Shown: positions 18,487 to 28,292 of the stretch, piece by piece
Layout of the letters: the number at the start of each line of letters is the position of its first letter
How positions within the stretch are numbered: position 1 is the stretch's first letter
NCBI GenBank assembly: GCA_036569045.1
Contig: DATCRI010000007.1
Coordinates: 1-64,000, forward strand
Reading direction: 5' to 3'
Source: Chthoniobacterales bacterium
Lineage (GTDB): Bacteria > Verrucomicrobiota > Verrucomicrobiia > Chthoniobacterales > JAATET01
DNA: 64,000 nucleotides
The notes under the pieces: model-generated
Told to the model about the DNA's origin: nothing
Database searches by the model: none
The model's input: only the letters and a program-made list of their open reading frames with translations
Translations under genes and position numbers: made by a program

Positions 18487-19536
18487 ATGACCGAATCCAG
18501 AAAACGAGCCCCCCGGCGACCGTGGCTGAAGCCCTATGGCGAACTGCCCGCCTCCGGACAGGCCGCATTTCTCTGGGCCTCATTCCTTCTTCCGCTCATC
18601 GCCTGGGCGATCGTGAGCTACGTGCCCTTCGTCTGGCATCCGCTCGTCGAGATCAAGGAACCCGGCGGGGTCTCCTATTTCCATCCCGGCACCCTGATCG
18701 ACCGGAAAATCTTCAAGGCGGAGAACGCAAAGATGCGCGACGCCGGTCTGCCCATCGCCACCGGCCGACCAGCCAATCCCGTTTTCCTCCCGGCCCCCCA
18801 CGAGGTCGCCATCTCGTTCTACAAGAGCTTCACCACACCCCCGCGCCGCAAGGGCGAAAAATGGCTGCACGAGAGCCTCTGGCAGAGCATTCAGGTCATC
18901 TTCTGGGGCTTCACGGTCAGCTCGCTCATCGGCGTGCCGCTCGGCATTCTTTGCGGCGTTTACGCGCCGATCTCGCGGATCACGGAGCCCTTCGTGGACT
19001 TCACCCGCTACATGCCCGCGCCAGCCTTCGGCGCACTCGCCGTGGCGGTGCTCGGCATTTACGATCCTCCCAAGGTCGCCATCATCTTTCTGGGCACCTT
19101 CTTCCAGCAGGTGCTCGTCATCGCGAATACCACGCGCAAGCTCGACACCTCGCTCATCGAGGCCGCCCAGACGCTCGGCGCCAACCGCCTCCACCTGCTC
19201 TTCCGCATCATCGTCCCCGGCATCGCCGTCGACCTCTACAACGACATGCGCATCCTGCTCGGCTGGGCCTGGACCTACCTCATCGTCGCCGAATACATCG
19301 GCGCCAGCTCCGGCATCACGTATTTCATCAACCAGCAGGCGAAATACCGCATCTACGACAACGTCTTCGCCGCCATCATCATGATCGGCATCATCGGTTT
19401 CACCACCGACCGCGTTCTTGCCGTCCTCGGCTCGAAACTCTTCCCGTGGAAGCGCCGCCGCGGCGCCGCGGTCGCCCGGAAAACCTGGTGGAAGAAACGC
19501 GCACCGAAACCCGCCGCCGAACCCGCGACCGCCTGA
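18487..19536 (+). CDS. ABC transporter permease of the nitrogen-compound importer
   Basis: BPD-type inner-membrane permease (349 aa), partner of the preceding binding protein. The first helix (about 30-50) is followed by an unusually long extracytoplasmic loop of about 60-80 residues before the core BPD fold. The core shows SLWQSIQVIFWGFTVSSLIGVPLGILCG, FTRYMPAPAFGALAVAVLG, the EAA-like loop EAAQTLGANRLHLLFRIIVPGIAVDLYNDMR (cytosolic contact with the ATPase) and GWAWTYLIVAEYIGASSGI. The C-terminal tail is rich in Lys, Arg, Ala and Pro. Followed 6 bp later by the ATPase gene. Confidence 0.88.
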   Translation: MTESRKRAPRRPWLKPYGELPASGQAAFLWASFLLPLIAWAIVSYVPFVWHPLVEIKEPGGVSYFHPGTLIDRKIFKAENAKMRDAGLPIATGRPANPVFLPAPHEVAISFYKSFTTPPRRKGEKWLHESLWQSIQVIFWGFTVSSLIGVPLGILCGVYAPISRITEPFVDFTRYMPAPAFGALAVAVLGIYDPPKVAIIFLGTFFQQVLVIANTTRKLDTSLIEAAQTLGANRLHLLFRIIVPGIAVDLYNDMRILLGWAWTYLIVAEYIGASSGITYFINQQAKYRIYDNVFAAIIMIGIIGFTTDRVLAVLGSKLFPWKRRRGAAVARKTWWKKRAPKPAAEPATA

Positions 19537-19542
19537 TCTGTC

Positions 19543-20448
19543 ATGTCCGCGCACCTTCTCGACCTGCCCGATTACCGTGAACAATCCCCGGAAGTCGCCG
19601 CCCGTTTCGCGCGCATCCGCGAACGCCCCGTCATCCTGCAGGTGCAGGATCTCGAGAAAGCCTTCGGCACCGGCGACGAACGGCATGTCGTTTTCAACAA
19701 CGTCTCGCTGAACATCCACCGGCGCGAATTCATCACCGTCATCGGCCCGTCCGGCTGCGGCAAATCGACGCTGGCCCGCATTGTGGCCGGCCTCGACGAG
19801 TCCACCGGCGGCAACATCCTGCTCGATGGCCATCCCGTTTCCGGCCCCGGTCCGGACCGCGGCATGGTCTTCCAAGGTTACACGCTCTTCCCCTGGCTCA
19901 CGGTCAAACGCAACGTCATGTTCGGCCTTGAAATGCGAGGCAAAACCAAGGCAACCGCCGAAAGCGAGGCCCGCTCCTGGATCGATATGGTTGGCCTCGC
20001 GAAGTTCGAAAACTCCTATCCCCACGAACTCTCCGGCGGCATGAAGCAGCGCGTCGCCATCGCCCGCGCTCTCGCCAACGAGCCTCGAATCCTCCTCATG
20101 GACGAACCATTCGGCGCACTTGATGCCATGACGCGCTGCAAGATGCAGAATTATTTACTGCAAATCTGGAAAAAGGTCGATGTCACCATTCTCTTCATCA
20201 CCCACGATTTGGACGAAGCGATCTATCTCTCCGATCGCATCCTCGTGCTCGGGACAAATCCCGGTGGCGTGCGCGAAGTCATCGAAAATGCCGTCCCCCG
20301 TCCCCGCAGCGTCCACCAACTCCTCTCCCCGGAATTTCTGGCTCTCAAGGGGCGTCTCGACACGCTGATCCACGGCACCCCCTCGGAAACCGAAGAGGAC
20401 AAGCTGCCCATGGGCCGCATGACCCTCGCCGGCGACGACGTCGAATAG
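19543..20448 (+). CDS. ABC transporter ATP-binding protein of the nitrogen-compound importer
   Basis: NrtD/SsuB/TauB-type ATPase (301 aa). A roughly 30-residue N-terminal extension precedes [18 protein letters not shown]; Walker A is [10 protein letters not shown]-loop [15 protein letters not shown], signature [15 protein letters not shown], Walker [17 protein letters not shown] and H-loop [16 protein letters not shown]. Beyond the ATPase core is a tail of about 60 residues with [24 protein letters not shown], as found in importers of this class. It ends the operon; the next operon has its own operator copy 44 bp downstream. Confidence 0.92.
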   Translation: MSAHLLDLPDYREQSPEVAARFARIRERPVILQVQDLEKAFGTGDERHVVFNNVSLNIHRREFITVIGPSGCGKSTLARIVAGLDESTGGNILLDGHPVSGPGPDRGMVFQGYTLFPWLTVKRNVMFGLEMRGKTKATAESEARSWIDMVGLAKFENSYPHELSGGMKQRVAIARALANEPRILLMDEPFGALDAMTRCKMQNYLLQIWKKVDVTILFITHDLDEAIYLSDRILVLGTNPGGVREVIENAVPRPRSVHQLLSPEFLALKGRLDTLIHGTPSETEEDKLPMGRMTLAGDDVE

Positions 20449-20492
20449 CTCTCACCTCCTTCCCCGAGACCTCAAAAATTTTGCCCACACCA

Positions 20493-20520
20493 GTATTACT
20501 CCCTCAGCATTTCGTAATAA
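20493..20520. promoter_or_regulatory. Candidate NikR-like operator upstream of glutamine synthetase-like gene
   Basis: GTATTAC-N14-GTAATAA, the same 28-bp layout as at 17374-17401 with one mismatch in the right half. It ends only 7 bases before the ATG at 20528, so a bound protein would cover the promoter or the translation start, and no Shine-Dalgarno fits in the gap. Confidence 0.75.
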
Positions 20521-20527
20521 CGTAATC

Positions 20528-21889
20528 ATGAAATCCGACTCCGAAATCGAAGCCCTTCAGGCCGATCTCGCCGCCAAAGGCGTGAAATATTGCATCGGCG
20601 CCTACGTGGATATTCACGGCGTGCCGAAGGGCAAGGTCGTCCCACTCTCCCACTTTTCGCATTTCGCCCATGGCAGCGAACTCTATACCGGCTACGCCCT
20701 CGACGGACTCGGCCAGAGCCCGAACGACGACGAAATCAATTCCGTGCCGGACCTCGACCGCGGCTTTCCGCTTCCCTGGAATCCCGAGGTCGCGTGGTTT
20801 CCCGCCGACAACGAATTCCACGGCCAGCCCTACGAGATCAACGCCCGGGTTGCCCTCCAGAAACAGCTCGCCGAGGCCGCGAAAATGGGATTCGGCTTCA
20901 ATCTCGGCATCGAATGCGAGGTCTACGTCGTCAAACAGACCGCCGACGGCCGCCTGGAGATTCCCAACGCCGACGACGACCTCGTGAAGTCCTGCTACGA
21001 CGTGAAGCGATTCCTCGATCGTTACCCGTGGCTCGACAAGGTCGCGACCGCGATCGACACCCTCGGCTGGGACCTCTATTCGCTCGACCACGAGGACGGC
21101 AACTCGCAGTTCGAATTCGACTTCAAATACGCGGACGCGCTCACGATGTGCGACCGTTACACGTTCTTCCGGTTCATGGCGAAGCACTACGCCGCCGAGG
21201 AAGGCCTCCTCGCGACGTTCATGCCGAAACCCTTCGCGGACAAAACCGGAACCGGCGCGCATTTCAACATGTCGCTTTTCGATCCCCACACCGGCGCGAA
21301 TCTCTTCGCGCGCGACCCGGCGGAGGATCCGCGCGGCCTTGGGCTCACCGAACTCGGCTACCAGTTCATCGCCGGTATCCTGCGCCACGGCCCCGCCCTC
21401 TGCGCGACCTTCGCGCCGACCGTGAACAGCTACAAGCGCCTCGTCCGCCGCGGCCTCATGGCCTATTACTCGTGGGCGCCCGTCTTCAACAGCTATGGCC
21501 GGAACAACCGCACGAATTCCGTCCGCGTGCCCATGGGCGGTGGCCGGGTGGAATCCCGCAACGCCGACGGCGCCTGCAATCCCTACCTCGCTGCCACTCT
21601 TGCTCTCGCCGCCGGATTGGAAGGCATCCGCGAAGGACTCGATCCCGGCGCGAGCAACGAGGAGAACCTCTACGAATTCACCCCCGCCCAGCTCGCCGAG
21701 CGCGGCATTCGGGAACTCCCGCAGACCCTCAAGGAAGCGGTGGACGCGTTTGCCGCGGATCCCTTTGTCGAAGAGATTCTCGGCGCCGATCTGCGCCAGG
21801 AGTTCATCACCTACAAAAGCGAGGAATGGCGGCAATACCATCAATCCATCAGCCAGTGGGAAATCAACCAGTATGCCCGGCTTTTTTGA
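20528..21889 (+). CDS. glnT: Type III glutamine synthetase-like ligase (GlnT/GMAS family)
   Basis: Glutamine-synthetase-fold ATP-dependent ligase of 453 aa, the GlnT type that joins glutamate to ammonia or a small amine such as methylamine. Metal and substrate motifs are intact: GIECEVYVV (E129, E131), SQFEFDF (E196), [13 protein letters not shown] (H245), NSYKRL (N300 to R304, the glutamate-binding Arg), [10 protein letters not shown] (R328, R333) and [14 protein letters not shown] (E342, R344). It is controlled by its own operator copy and its 3' end overlaps the LuxR regulator gene. The choice of amine cannot be told from sequence. Confidence 0.85.
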   Translation: MKSDSEIEALQADLAAKGVKYCIGAYVDIHGVPKGKVVPLSHFSHFAHGSELYTGYALDGLGQSPNDDEINSVPDLDRGFPLPWNPEVAWFPADNEFHGQPYEINARVALQKQLAEAAKMGFGFNLGIECEVYVVKQTADGRLEIPNADDDLVKSCYDVKRFLDRYPWLDKVATAIDTLGWDLYSLDHEDGNSQFEFDFKYADALTMCDRYTFFRFMAKHYAAEEGLLATFMPKPFADKTGTGAHFNMSLFDPHTGANLFARDPAEDPRGLGLTELGYQFIAGILRHGPALCATFAPTVNSYKRLVRRGLMAYYSWAPVFNSYGRNNRTNSVRVPMGGGRVESRNADGACNPYLAATLALAAGLEGIREGLDPGASNEENLYEFTPAQLAERGIRELPQTLKEAVDAFAADPFVEEILGADLRQEFITYKSEEWRQYHQSISQWEINQYARLF

Positions 21890-22661
21890 TCCCCCGTCTA
21901 ATCAGGGAACGCAAGTTGCTGTCACCGGAACCAACCCCAGTCCCAGCTCCGTGAAACCGTCCGATCGTCCCGTCGAAGTCCTTGCCGAAACCATCTCCCG
22001 CCTGCGCACGCTCGGCGTGAAAAGCCGCACGCTTTACTCCGAGATGCTACGGGAAATTCTCATCGCCAATCCCGCGAGCTTTGCGGTCTGGTGCGCGTGG
22101 GAACCCAACGCCTTCGACGGTCGCGACGCGGACTTCCGCAACGCAGTCGGGCACGACGCCTCCGGCCGCTTCGTTCCCTACTGGCACCGCGCCAACGGCG
22201 AACTCGCCTGCGAGCCCCTCACCGGCTACGAACCGCACGCGCCCGGCGACTGGTATTCCACGACCCGCCGCTACGGCCAGCCGTGCGCGATTTCCCAGCC
22301 CTTCCTCTATCCGGTCTCCGGAAAACCACGTTGGATCACCGGAGAAATCACCCCGCTCTTCGAGCAGGGCCGGTTCGTCGGAGTCGTCGGGATCGATCTG
22401 GCCGCACAGCCCGCACGACGCCCCGACCCCACCGTGCCGGCGCTTCGCGCCCTTGGTCGATCGGCGGCCGCGGAGAAATTGCGCCTTCTCACGTCCCGCG
22501 AACGCGAGGTCCACTACTGGCTCTGCCAGGGAAAAACAAACGATGAGATCGCCGTCATTCTCGGCATCAGCAGCCACACCGTGAAAAATCATCTCAGCCT
22601 CATTTTTCAAAAACTCGGCGTGGAAAGTCGCTACGCCGTGATTGCTGAAGAGCGCACCTGA
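21873..22661 (+). CDS. Cytosolic Cache-LuxR regulator 1
   Basis: One-component regulator of up to 262 aa. No signal peptide or transmembrane helix is visible. After a helical segment comes a Cache-like sensor block: [54 protein letters not shown]. The C-terminus is a LuxR-type [38 protein letters not shown] (cut at its HTH core) and [13 protein letters not shown]. The ATG at 21873 overlaps the glutamine synthetase stop by 17 bp; the GTG at 21951 would give a length closer to the two paralogues (22914 and 54802 regions) and is an equal candidate. Confidence 0.82.
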   Translation: MPGFFDPPSNQGTQVAVTGTNPSPSSVKPSDRPVEVLAETISRLRTLGVKSRTLYSEMLREILIANPASFAVWCAWEPNAFDGRDADFRNAVGHDASGRFVPYWHRANGELACEPLTGYEPHAPGDWYSTTRRYGQPCAISQPFLYPVSGKPRWITGEITPLFEQGRFVGVVGIDLAAQPARRPDPTVPALRALGRSAAAEKLRLLTSREREVHYWLCQGKTNDEIAVILGISSHTVKNHLSLIFQKLGVESRYAVIAEERT

Positions 22662-22692
22662 GGCCTCCGCAATTCCTACTGACTCGCAAATG

Positions 22693-22712
22693 CTTCACCC
22701 AAATGGGTGAGG
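22693..22712 (+). terminator. Probable terminator after Cache-LuxR 1
   Basis: Hairpin CTTCACCC-AAAT-GGGTGAGG (one G-T pair) followed by ATTTTC, 32 bp after the stop codon. Confidence 0.5.
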
Positions 22713-22800
22713 ATTTTCGACTGATCACCCCGGGATTGCTCCGCCATCTTTCCGCCTCACACTCATAGGGACAAAACAAGGAAATATTTTACCAACAAAT

Positions 22801-22819
22801 TATCTGCCCGTGGCAGATA
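22801..22819. promoter_or_regulatory. Palindrome upstream of Cache-LuxR 2
   Basis: Perfect 8-bp inverted repeat TATCTGCC-CGT-GGCAGATA, 77 bp before the start of the second Cache-LuxR gene, in an A+T-rich stretch that could hold the promoter. A candidate operator, possibly for the LuxR protein itself; I found no second copy elsewhere. Confidence 0.4.
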
Positions 22820-22895
22820 GTCAGCAACCGGGTTTCATCGAAGCTTAAAAAAATACAGAAAAAAGGTCGCCAATCACCCAAGGGAAACGTATCCT

Positions 22896-23651
22896 ATGAT
22901 AACCCATCGCACCATGCCACTCTTCGTCGAACGCCTCGCCCAAACCATCACTGCGCTGCATTCCGTGGGAATCGTCAGCCGCGATCTCCATACCGAGATC
23001 CTTCGCCACGCCTTGGAAAGCCACCCCGAAGTTTTCAGTGTCTGGAGCGTCTGGGAGCCCAATGAATTCGATGGCCGCGACGACGAATTCCGCAACACGG
23101 AAGCGCACGATGCCACCGGTCGCTTCATTCCTTCCTGGCACCGCAAGGATGGCCGCCTCGAGCTCAGCCCCGTGCACGGCTACGAGACGCAGGGCCGCGG
23201 CGACTGGTATTGGATTCCCAAGAAGACCGGCGAGGTCTGCGGAATGGATCCCTACGCGGTCCTGATCGCCGGCTCCGTCTGCGTGATCACGAGCGAACTC
23301 GCACCCATTCTCGCCGCGGGCAAGACCCTGGGCGTTGTCGGTGTCGACACCCTCGTTCCCCAGCCTCCCGCCGGTTCCGACTCTCGTTCGCCGCGCCTCA
23401 TCCCCCGCTCCTACCCGAGCGTCCGGGTGCTCAGTGCGACCGAGCAGAGTGCCGGCCTCCTGCGCCTGACCAAGCGTGAGCGCGAGGTGCACTATTGGCT
23501 TTGCCAGGGCAAGTCGAACGAAGACATCGCCCAGATCCTCGTGGTGAGCCCGCACACCGTGAAGAATCACATCGATCACATCTTCCAGAAACTCGGCGTG
23601 GAAAACCGCTACGCCGCGGCGCTGCTTCATCCGAGCCGTTCGGCCGGTTAA
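22896..23651 (+). CDS. Cytosolic Cache-LuxR regulator 2
   Basis: 251-aa paralogue of the preceding regulator. Helix (about 8-45), Cache-like sensor block at 50-152 (SVWEPNEFDGRDDEFRN, HDATGRFIPSWHR, GYETQGRGDWYWIPKK, LGVVGVD), a proline/serine linker at 155-180, and a LuxR HTH at 191-243 ([43 protein letters not shown]). No membrane helix, so it should sense a cytosolic ligand. It is monocistronic, with its own promoter region and an intrinsic terminator. A start at 22914 (MPLFVERL) is also possible. Confidence 0.85.
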   Translation: MITHRTMPLFVERLAQTITALHSVGIVSRDLHTEILRHALESHPEVFSVWSVWEPNEFDGRDDEFRNTEAHDATGRFIPSWHRKDGRLELSPVHGYETQGRGDWYWIPKKTGEVCGMDPYAVLIAGSVCVITSELAPILAAGKTLGVVGVDTLVPQPPAGSDSRSPRLIPRSYPSVRVLSATEQSAGLLRLTKREREVHYWLCQGKSNEDIAQILVVSPHTVKNHIDHIFQKLGVENRYAAALLHPSRSAG

Positions 23652-23675
23652 GCGATTCCGGAAGCGAATCTTTCC

Positions 23676-23714
23676 AGCCCGCCCGCGAGCGATCGCCGGC
23701 GGGCTTCTTTTTTT
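23676..23714 (+). terminator. Intrinsic terminator after Cache-LuxR 2
   Basis: Stem AGCCCGCC / GGCGGGCT with a 14-nt loop, directly followed by TCTTTTTTT. It lies between convergent genes and is a strong Rho-independent terminator for the plus strand. Confidence 0.85.
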
Positions 23715-23737
23715 GCCGCGAGCGGCATCCGGCAGGG

Positions 23738-24979
23738 TTAGTCCCCCTTTTTCGCGAGCAATCGGGCGATGGCCTGCGCGTTCATCACCGCCTTCGGCAC
23801 GAAGGAATCGACATCCACCCACTCCGGCACCTTGCGGCCGTCGGCACTGCGTTCCGAGCAATGCGAATGCTCGCCCCGAGGCCCCAGTCCATCGATCGTC
23901 GGAAAGCGGTGCCAGAGCACGTTTCCATCGCTCAGCCCCCCCCGCTCCTGCCGCTGCACGGTCAGTCCCATCTCCCGGCCAGCCGCCTGCCATTCGCGAA
24001 TCAGCCGTTCCGTCTCCGGGTTTGCCGGCCACGGCGGGCATTCATCGACGGGCGTCACCGTCACCTGACACGCGTGGCCGTCCTGGCTGCTCACGCTTCC
24101 CTCGCCGCCGAGCGCGAGGATGGCCTCCCGCGTCCGCGCGAACGCCTCCGGATCGAAGGCCCGCATTTCCAGCGTCGCGGTCGCCTCATGCGGCACCCGG
24201 TTGTTCACGGTGCCGCCGGCAATCGTCCCGACGTTCACCGTCACCCCGGCGGCGTAATCCGTGAGGCCCGCCAGTTGCCGGACCGTCTCCGCGAGCTGCA
24301 CGATGGCATTCGCGCCGTGGGCATGACCGCCGCCGGCGTGCGCTCCCCGGCCCTCCACGCGCACCGTGAAAGTCGCCCGGCCTTTTCGCGCTGCCACGAC
24401 CGCCCAATTGTCATCCGCGCCGCCATCGGCTTCGAAAATCAGGCACGCGCGGAGGTCCGCCGGAAGCTGCTGTGCGCAGGCCGCCCCGAAATCTTCGGAA
24501 TCGAGCTCCTCGCAGGCATTCAGCGCCACCACCCAGTTCGCCGCGACGAAGAGTGCCGGCTCCGCGGCGCGCATTGCCGCGAGCATCAGCCAGATGAGCG
24601 CCGTGCCGCCCTTGATGTCGTTCGTGCCGGGTCCGTAGATCCGCCGTCCCTCCCGCCACCATCGGAAATCGTTGCGCCGCTCCTCCTCTTCGGGGAAGAC
24701 CGTGTCGAGGTGCGAGACGAGCGCCAGCGTCGGCCGGTCGTCCCGCCGGGGCGTCGCCAGAAAAAAATGGTCGCCCCGCTGCGTTCCCGCGGGAGCCTTC
24801 GCCGGCACGGTGACGGCCGAGAATCCCAAGGGCGCGAAAGTCTCGGCGATCAAGCGCCCGACAGCGTTCACGCCCGCTGCATTCGCAGTGAAACTGTTGA
24901 TTTCCACCATGCCCCGCAGGAATTTCAGCGCCGCGGGTAACCGTTCCTCACACGCCGCCGAAAAAGTTGGTGTTTGCAT
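23738..24979 (-). CDS. M20 family metallopeptidase (carboxypeptidase G2-like)
   Basis: Zinc-dependent M20 hydrolase of 413 aa, likely cleaving a C-terminal glutamate, an N-acyl amino acid or a dipeptide. Zinc-site blocks in order: LALVSHLDTVFP (His, Asp), YGPGTNDIKGG (bridging Asp), ALNACEELDSEDFG (catalytic Glu-Glu), LIFEADGG (Glu/Asp) and the C-terminal GLGPRGEHSHCSER (His). The dimerisation domain carries RGAHAGGGHAHGANAI. I start at MQTPTFSAACEER. Convergent with Cache-LuxR 2; whether it acts in the nitrogen circuit is unknown. Confidence 0.85.
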   Translation of the reverse strand: MQTPTFSAACEERLPAALKFLRGMVEINSFTANAAGVNAVGRLIAETFAPLGFSAVTVPAKAPAGTQRGDHFFLATPRRDDRPTLALVSHLDTVFPEEEERRNDFRWWREGRRIYGPGTNDIKGGTALIWLMLAAMRAAEPALFVAANWVVALNACEELDSEDFGAACAQQLPADLRACLIFEADGGADDNWAVVAARKGRATFTVRVEGRGAHAGGGHAHGANAIVQLAETVRQLAGLTDYAAGVTVNVGTIAGGTVNNRVPHEATATLEMRAFDPEAFARTREAILALGGEGSVSSQDGHACQVTVTPVDECPPWPANPETERLIREWQAAGREMGLTVQRQERGGLSDGNVLWHRFPTIDGLGPRGEHSHCSERSADGRKVPEWVDVDSFVPKAVMNAQAIARLLAKKGD

Positions 24980-25031
24980 TGGGTCGATACGGTCGGAAGG
25001 TAGACCCGTTGCGATATGGGAGCAACGACAC

Positions 25032-26015
25032 ATGAGGGAAGACATCACACAAACCGCCGCGGAGCCGTTGCCCCCGCTGGATCTCGCCGTGCGCATCGGC
25101 TGCGAGCTCACCTATCAATGCGAGACCGAGACGCCCGCCCTCGTGACCTTCAAGCCGCGGCATGATGCCTACCAGTCGATCCGGCAGGAGAGCGTGATCT
25201 TCGAACCCGAGCTGCCGGCCACGGAATTCGAGGACGACCACGGCAACATCGTGTTCCGCACGGTCCTGAAACCCGGAACGAATCTCCTGCGCTACGACGC
25301 CGTCGCGATGGTTCCCAGCCTGCGGGAGGATTTCCTCCACGTCGACGAACCGATCGCCCCGCACCTTTTGCCCGCGTCGATTCTGCGTTACACGCTGCCC
25401 ACGCGCTACTGCGACTCGGACAAACTTCTCGATTTTGCGTGGAAGAACTTCGGCCATCTTCCGAACGGCCTCGCCCGCGTGCGCGGCATCTGCGAATGGC
25501 TGCACCACCACATCGAATATCGCACCGGCTCCGGCAGCCCGAATATTTCCGCCCACGACGTCATCGAGCGTCGCTACGGCGTCTGCCGCGATCTCGCCCA
25601 CTGCGCCGTCGCGCTCTGCCGCACGTTCAACATTCCCGCCCGCTACGTCAGCGGCTATGTGCCCGACATCGCCTGCTACGATCCCGGCACTCCCATGGAT
25701 TTCCACGCCTACATGGAGGTCTTCCTCGGCGGCCACTGGCAGGTCTTCGACGCCCGTTTCAACGAACCCCGCGTCGGTCGCATTCGCATCTCCGCGGGTT
25801 ACGATGCCGTGAACGGCGCCTTCACCACGCTCTACGGCGCCGCGGTTCTCACGAATTTCCAGGTGTGGTCGTATCAGATCGATCCCGAGGAAGTGCACGT
25901 GGGCGATCCCGTCGATCTTTCGAAGCGCCTCTGCGGCACGCCGGAAGTGCGCCACCCCGCCCACCATGTGCCGCATCCGCATACCAGCCCGTCGCTGGTC
26001 GTGAATCCGAACTGA
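25032..26015 (+). CDS. Transglutaminase-like cysteine peptidase family protein
   Basis: Transglutaminase-fold protein of 327 aa, cytosolic by appearance. The N-terminal half is a beta-rich domain (VRIGCELTYQCETETPALV) seen in many bacterial transglutaminase-like proteins; the core has YGVCRDLAHCAVALCRTFNIPARYVSGYVPD with the nucleophilic Cys, then MDFHAYMEVFLGGHWQVFDARF with the His and Asp of the triad. The C-terminus is His/Pro-rich. Divergent from the M20 gene (52 bp between starts). Substrate unknown. Confidence 0.88.
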   Translation: MREDITQTAAEPLPPLDLAVRIGCELTYQCETETPALVTFKPRHDAYQSIRQESVIFEPELPATEFEDDHGNIVFRTVLKPGTNLLRYDAVAMVPSLREDFLHVDEPIAPHLLPASILRYTLPTRYCDSDKLLDFAWKNFGHLPNGLARVRGICEWLHHHIEYRTGSGSPNISAHDVIERRYGVCRDLAHCAVALCRTFNIPARYVSGYVPDIACYDPGTPMDFHAYMEVFLGGHWQVFDARFNEPRVGRIRISAGYDAVNGAFTTLYGAAVLTNFQVWSYQIDPEEVHVGDPVDLSKRLCGTPEVRHPAHHVPHPHTSPSLVVNPN

Positions 26016-26019
26016 TCCC

Positions 26020-27009
26020 TCAGAATACCGCCAGCGCCATCGGCGCGTCGTGGTCGAGATGCTCCGCGCACACCCGGAACAGATCCTCCTCCGTGTCGAC
26101 CCGCCGGATGTCGTGCAGATAGCGCCCCGTCGGCTCCACGCCCACGCCGAGGAAGTTCAGGTATTTCTTCATCTTCTGGACTTGGAGCTTCTCGGTGCCG
26201 CCCGCCGGGAACGTCGCGTCATAAAGCTCGCGGATGTAGGCCAGCACCTCGCGACCGCTCGGCAGCGCCACCTCCTCGCCCCGCTGCCGCTGGCGGATCT
26301 GCGAGAAAATCCACGGATTCCGGATCGCCCCGCGCCCGATCATCAACCCGCGCGCGCCGGTCTCGGCGATCACGCGTTCCGCCGTGCCGGCCGAATCGAT
26401 GTTGCCATTCGCGATCACCGGGCATGGCAATGCCGCAACCGCCCGCCCGATGAATTCGTAGTGCACATCGCTGCGATACATTTCGAGCACCGTGCGGCCG
26501 TGGACCGTGAGCAGGTCGATCGAATGCCGCGCAAAGATCGGCAGCAGCTCCTCGAAAATCTCCGGCGTGTCGAAGCCGATTCGTGTCTTGACCGTGAAAG
26601 GAATCGTCACCGCCTCGCGCAACGTGCCGAGAATGCGATCCACGCGCGGTAGATCGCGCAGCAGACCGCCGCCCGCGCATTTGCGATAAACCACCGGCGC
26701 GGGACAGCCGAGATTCAGGTCGACCGCCGCCACCGGATGGCGCTGGAGTTCCCTTGCCGCCCGCGCGAGGTGCGCCGGATCGTTGCCAATGAGCTGGCCG
26801 ATCGCCGGGCGACCGGTGGGATTTTCCGTGATCGAGCGCAGGATATCGCGGTCCAGCCGCGACGTATCCGTCACCCGGAAGTATTCCGTGAAATACACAT
26901 CGGCGCCGCCGTAGCGCGCCATCAGTTTCCAGAACGCCCAGTCCGTCACATCCTGCATCGGCGCCAGCGCCAGCACCGGCGCATCCTGTTTCATCAACGT
27001 CTCAAACAT
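26020..27009 (-). CDS. dus: tRNA-dihydrouridine synthase
   Basis: FMN enzyme (329 aa) that reduces uridine in the tRNA D-loop. Seen: LALAPMQDVTDWAFWKL, the phosphate/FMN region, AAVDLNLGCPAPVVYRKCAGGGLLRD with the catalytic Cys in RKCAGGGLL, FTVKTRIGFD, VHGRT and VIANGNIDSAGTAERV plus GLMIGRGAIRNPWIF. I use the ATG of MFETLMKQ at 27009; the gene then overlaps the flavoprotein gene by 8 bp, so both may be co-transcribed. Confidence 0.92.
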   Translation of the reverse strand: MFETLMKQDAPVLALAPMQDVTDWAFWKLMARYGGADVYFTEYFRVTDTSRLDRDILRSITENPTGRPAIGQLIGNDPAHLARAARELQRHPVAAVDLNLGCPAPVVYRKCAGGGLLRDLPRVDRILGTLREAVTIPFTVKTRIGFDTPEIFEELLPIFARHSIDLLTVHGRTVLEMYRSDVHYEFIGRAVAALPCPVIANGNIDSAGTAERVIAETGARGLMIGRGAIRNPWIFSQIRQRQRGEEVALPSGREVLAYIRELYDATFPAGGTEKLQVQKMKKYLNFLGVGVEPTGRYLHDIRRVDTEEDLFRVCAEHLDHDAPMALAVF

Positions 27010-28213
27010 CGCGCACCCATCGTAGCGCACCCTGCGCCGCGCGCCTACCCGTCGCAAACGCCCCCTGCATGAGATAGCCGCCCGTCGGCGCCTCCCAGTC
27101 GATCATCTCGCCCGCCGCGAATACGCCCGGCATTCGCCGCAGCATCAGCGTCTCGTCGAGCTCGCTCCACCGCACGCCACCCGCCGAGGAAATCGCCTCC
27201 GCCAGCGGGCGCGGCCCGAGCAACGCCACCGGAAAATTCTTCACCGCCGCCGCCACGTCCGCCGCGGCATTCCACATCGCCGCATCGGGATGCGTGGCGA
27301 AAATGGCTGCCGTCGCGTCGTCCAGTCGCCAGCGCTGCCGCGCCTCGGCGATCCAGTTGCGCCGCGCCGGGCCCATCTTTCTGACGAGATCCTCCGCGCT
27401 GACGTCCGGCTTGAAATCGATCACCAGCTCCGGCCGGTCCATCGCCCGCAACGCCGCGCCAAGCGCGTAAATCGCGCCACCCTCCAGGCCATGGCGCGTC
27501 ACCATCAGCTCCCCGCGCACCGCGGCATCGCCCGCCCGCCCGCCGACGTTCTTCAGCGGACGCCCCTCCGCCACCGCGAGCACCTCCGCCAGCCACGCCA
27601 CCGCCCAGCCGCAATTCGCCGGCCGCAGCGGCGCCACCGCGATCCCGCGCGCCTCCAGCGCCGCGACCCAGTCGCCGTCGGATCCCGTCTCCGGCCACGA
27701 GCCGCCCCCGAGCGCGAGAATCGTCGCGTCGGCCTTCACCGCTCGCGGGCCGTCGGGCGTCGCAAATTCCAGCGCGCCGTCCGCGTTCCATCCCACGAAA
27801 CGATGATGCATCGCAAAGCGCACGCCCGCCCGCCGCAGCCGCTGCACCCAGCCGCGCAGCAGCGGCGCCGCCTTCATCTCGCGCGGATACACGCGCCCCG
27901 TCGAGGCCTCGAAAGTCTCCACGCCCAGCCCCGCCGCCCACGCGCGCAAATCCTCCGGTCCGAACTCCGCGATCAGCGCCGGCCAGAAATTCGCCGGCAT
28001 CTCCGGCCCGGAATACCGCGCCGCGAAGCGCTCCGTCGGCTCGCTCTTCGTGAGATTCAGCCCGCCGCCGCCGGCCACGAGGAACTTGCGCCCTACCGAC
28101 GCCTTCGCATCGAACACCGTCACCGCCGCGCCGCCTTCCGCCGCGATTTCCGCCGCCCGCAGCCCCGCCGGGCCGCCGCCGATTACCGCGATTGAGAAGG
28201 TCGATGCATCCAC
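27002..28213 (-). CDS. HI0933-family NAD(P)/FAD-dependent flavoprotein
   Basis: Predicted flavin oxidoreductase of 403 aa (BaiN/HI0933 family). FAD-binding GGGPAGLRAAEIAAEGGAAVTVFD at residues 11-34, then GRKFLVAGGGGLNLTKSE, typical of this family, the ILALGGGSWPETGSDGD block, and a C-terminal GVFAAGEMIDWEAPTGGYLMQGAFATG that closes the FAD site. The function of most members is unknown. It is the first gene of a minus-strand pair with the dihydrouridine synthase gene. Confidence 0.88.
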   Translation of the reverse strand: MDASTFSIAVIGGGPAGLRAAEIAAEGGAAVTVFDAKASVGRKFLVAGGGGLNLTKSEPTERFAARYSGPEMPANFWPALIAEFGPEDLRAWAAGLGVETFEASTGRVYPREMKAAPLLRGWVQRLRRAGVRFAMHHRFVGWNADGALEFATPDGPRAVKADATILALGGGSWPETGSDGDWVAALEARGIAVAPLRPANCGWAVAWLAEVLAVAEGRPLKNVGGRAGDAAVRGELMVTRHGLEGGAIYALGAALRAMDRPELVIDFKPDVSAEDLVRKMGPARRNWIAEARQRWRLDDATAAIFATHPDAAMWNAAADVAAAVKNFPVALLGPRPLAEAISSAGGVRWSELDETLMLRRMPGVFAAGEMIDWEAPTGGYLMQGAFATGRRAAQGALRWVRDV

Positions 28214-28272
28214 AGATTTTGCAGATTAGCGCAGTTTGGATGAATTCTGTCCAAATCCGTGTAATCTGCGGA
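28209..28272. repeat. REP-like imperfect inverted repeat before the ABC-F gene
   Basis: Left arm TCCACAGATTTTGCAGATT and right arm AATCCGTGTAATCTGCGGA are imperfect reverse complements around a 26-bp centre; the core GCAGATTA (28221-28228) and TAATCTGC (28262-28269) pair perfectly. It fills the 80-bp gap between divergent genes. A related arrangement is at 59853-59925. Confidence 0.55.
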
Positions 28273-28292
28273 CCCTTCTTCCGATTTTCTCA

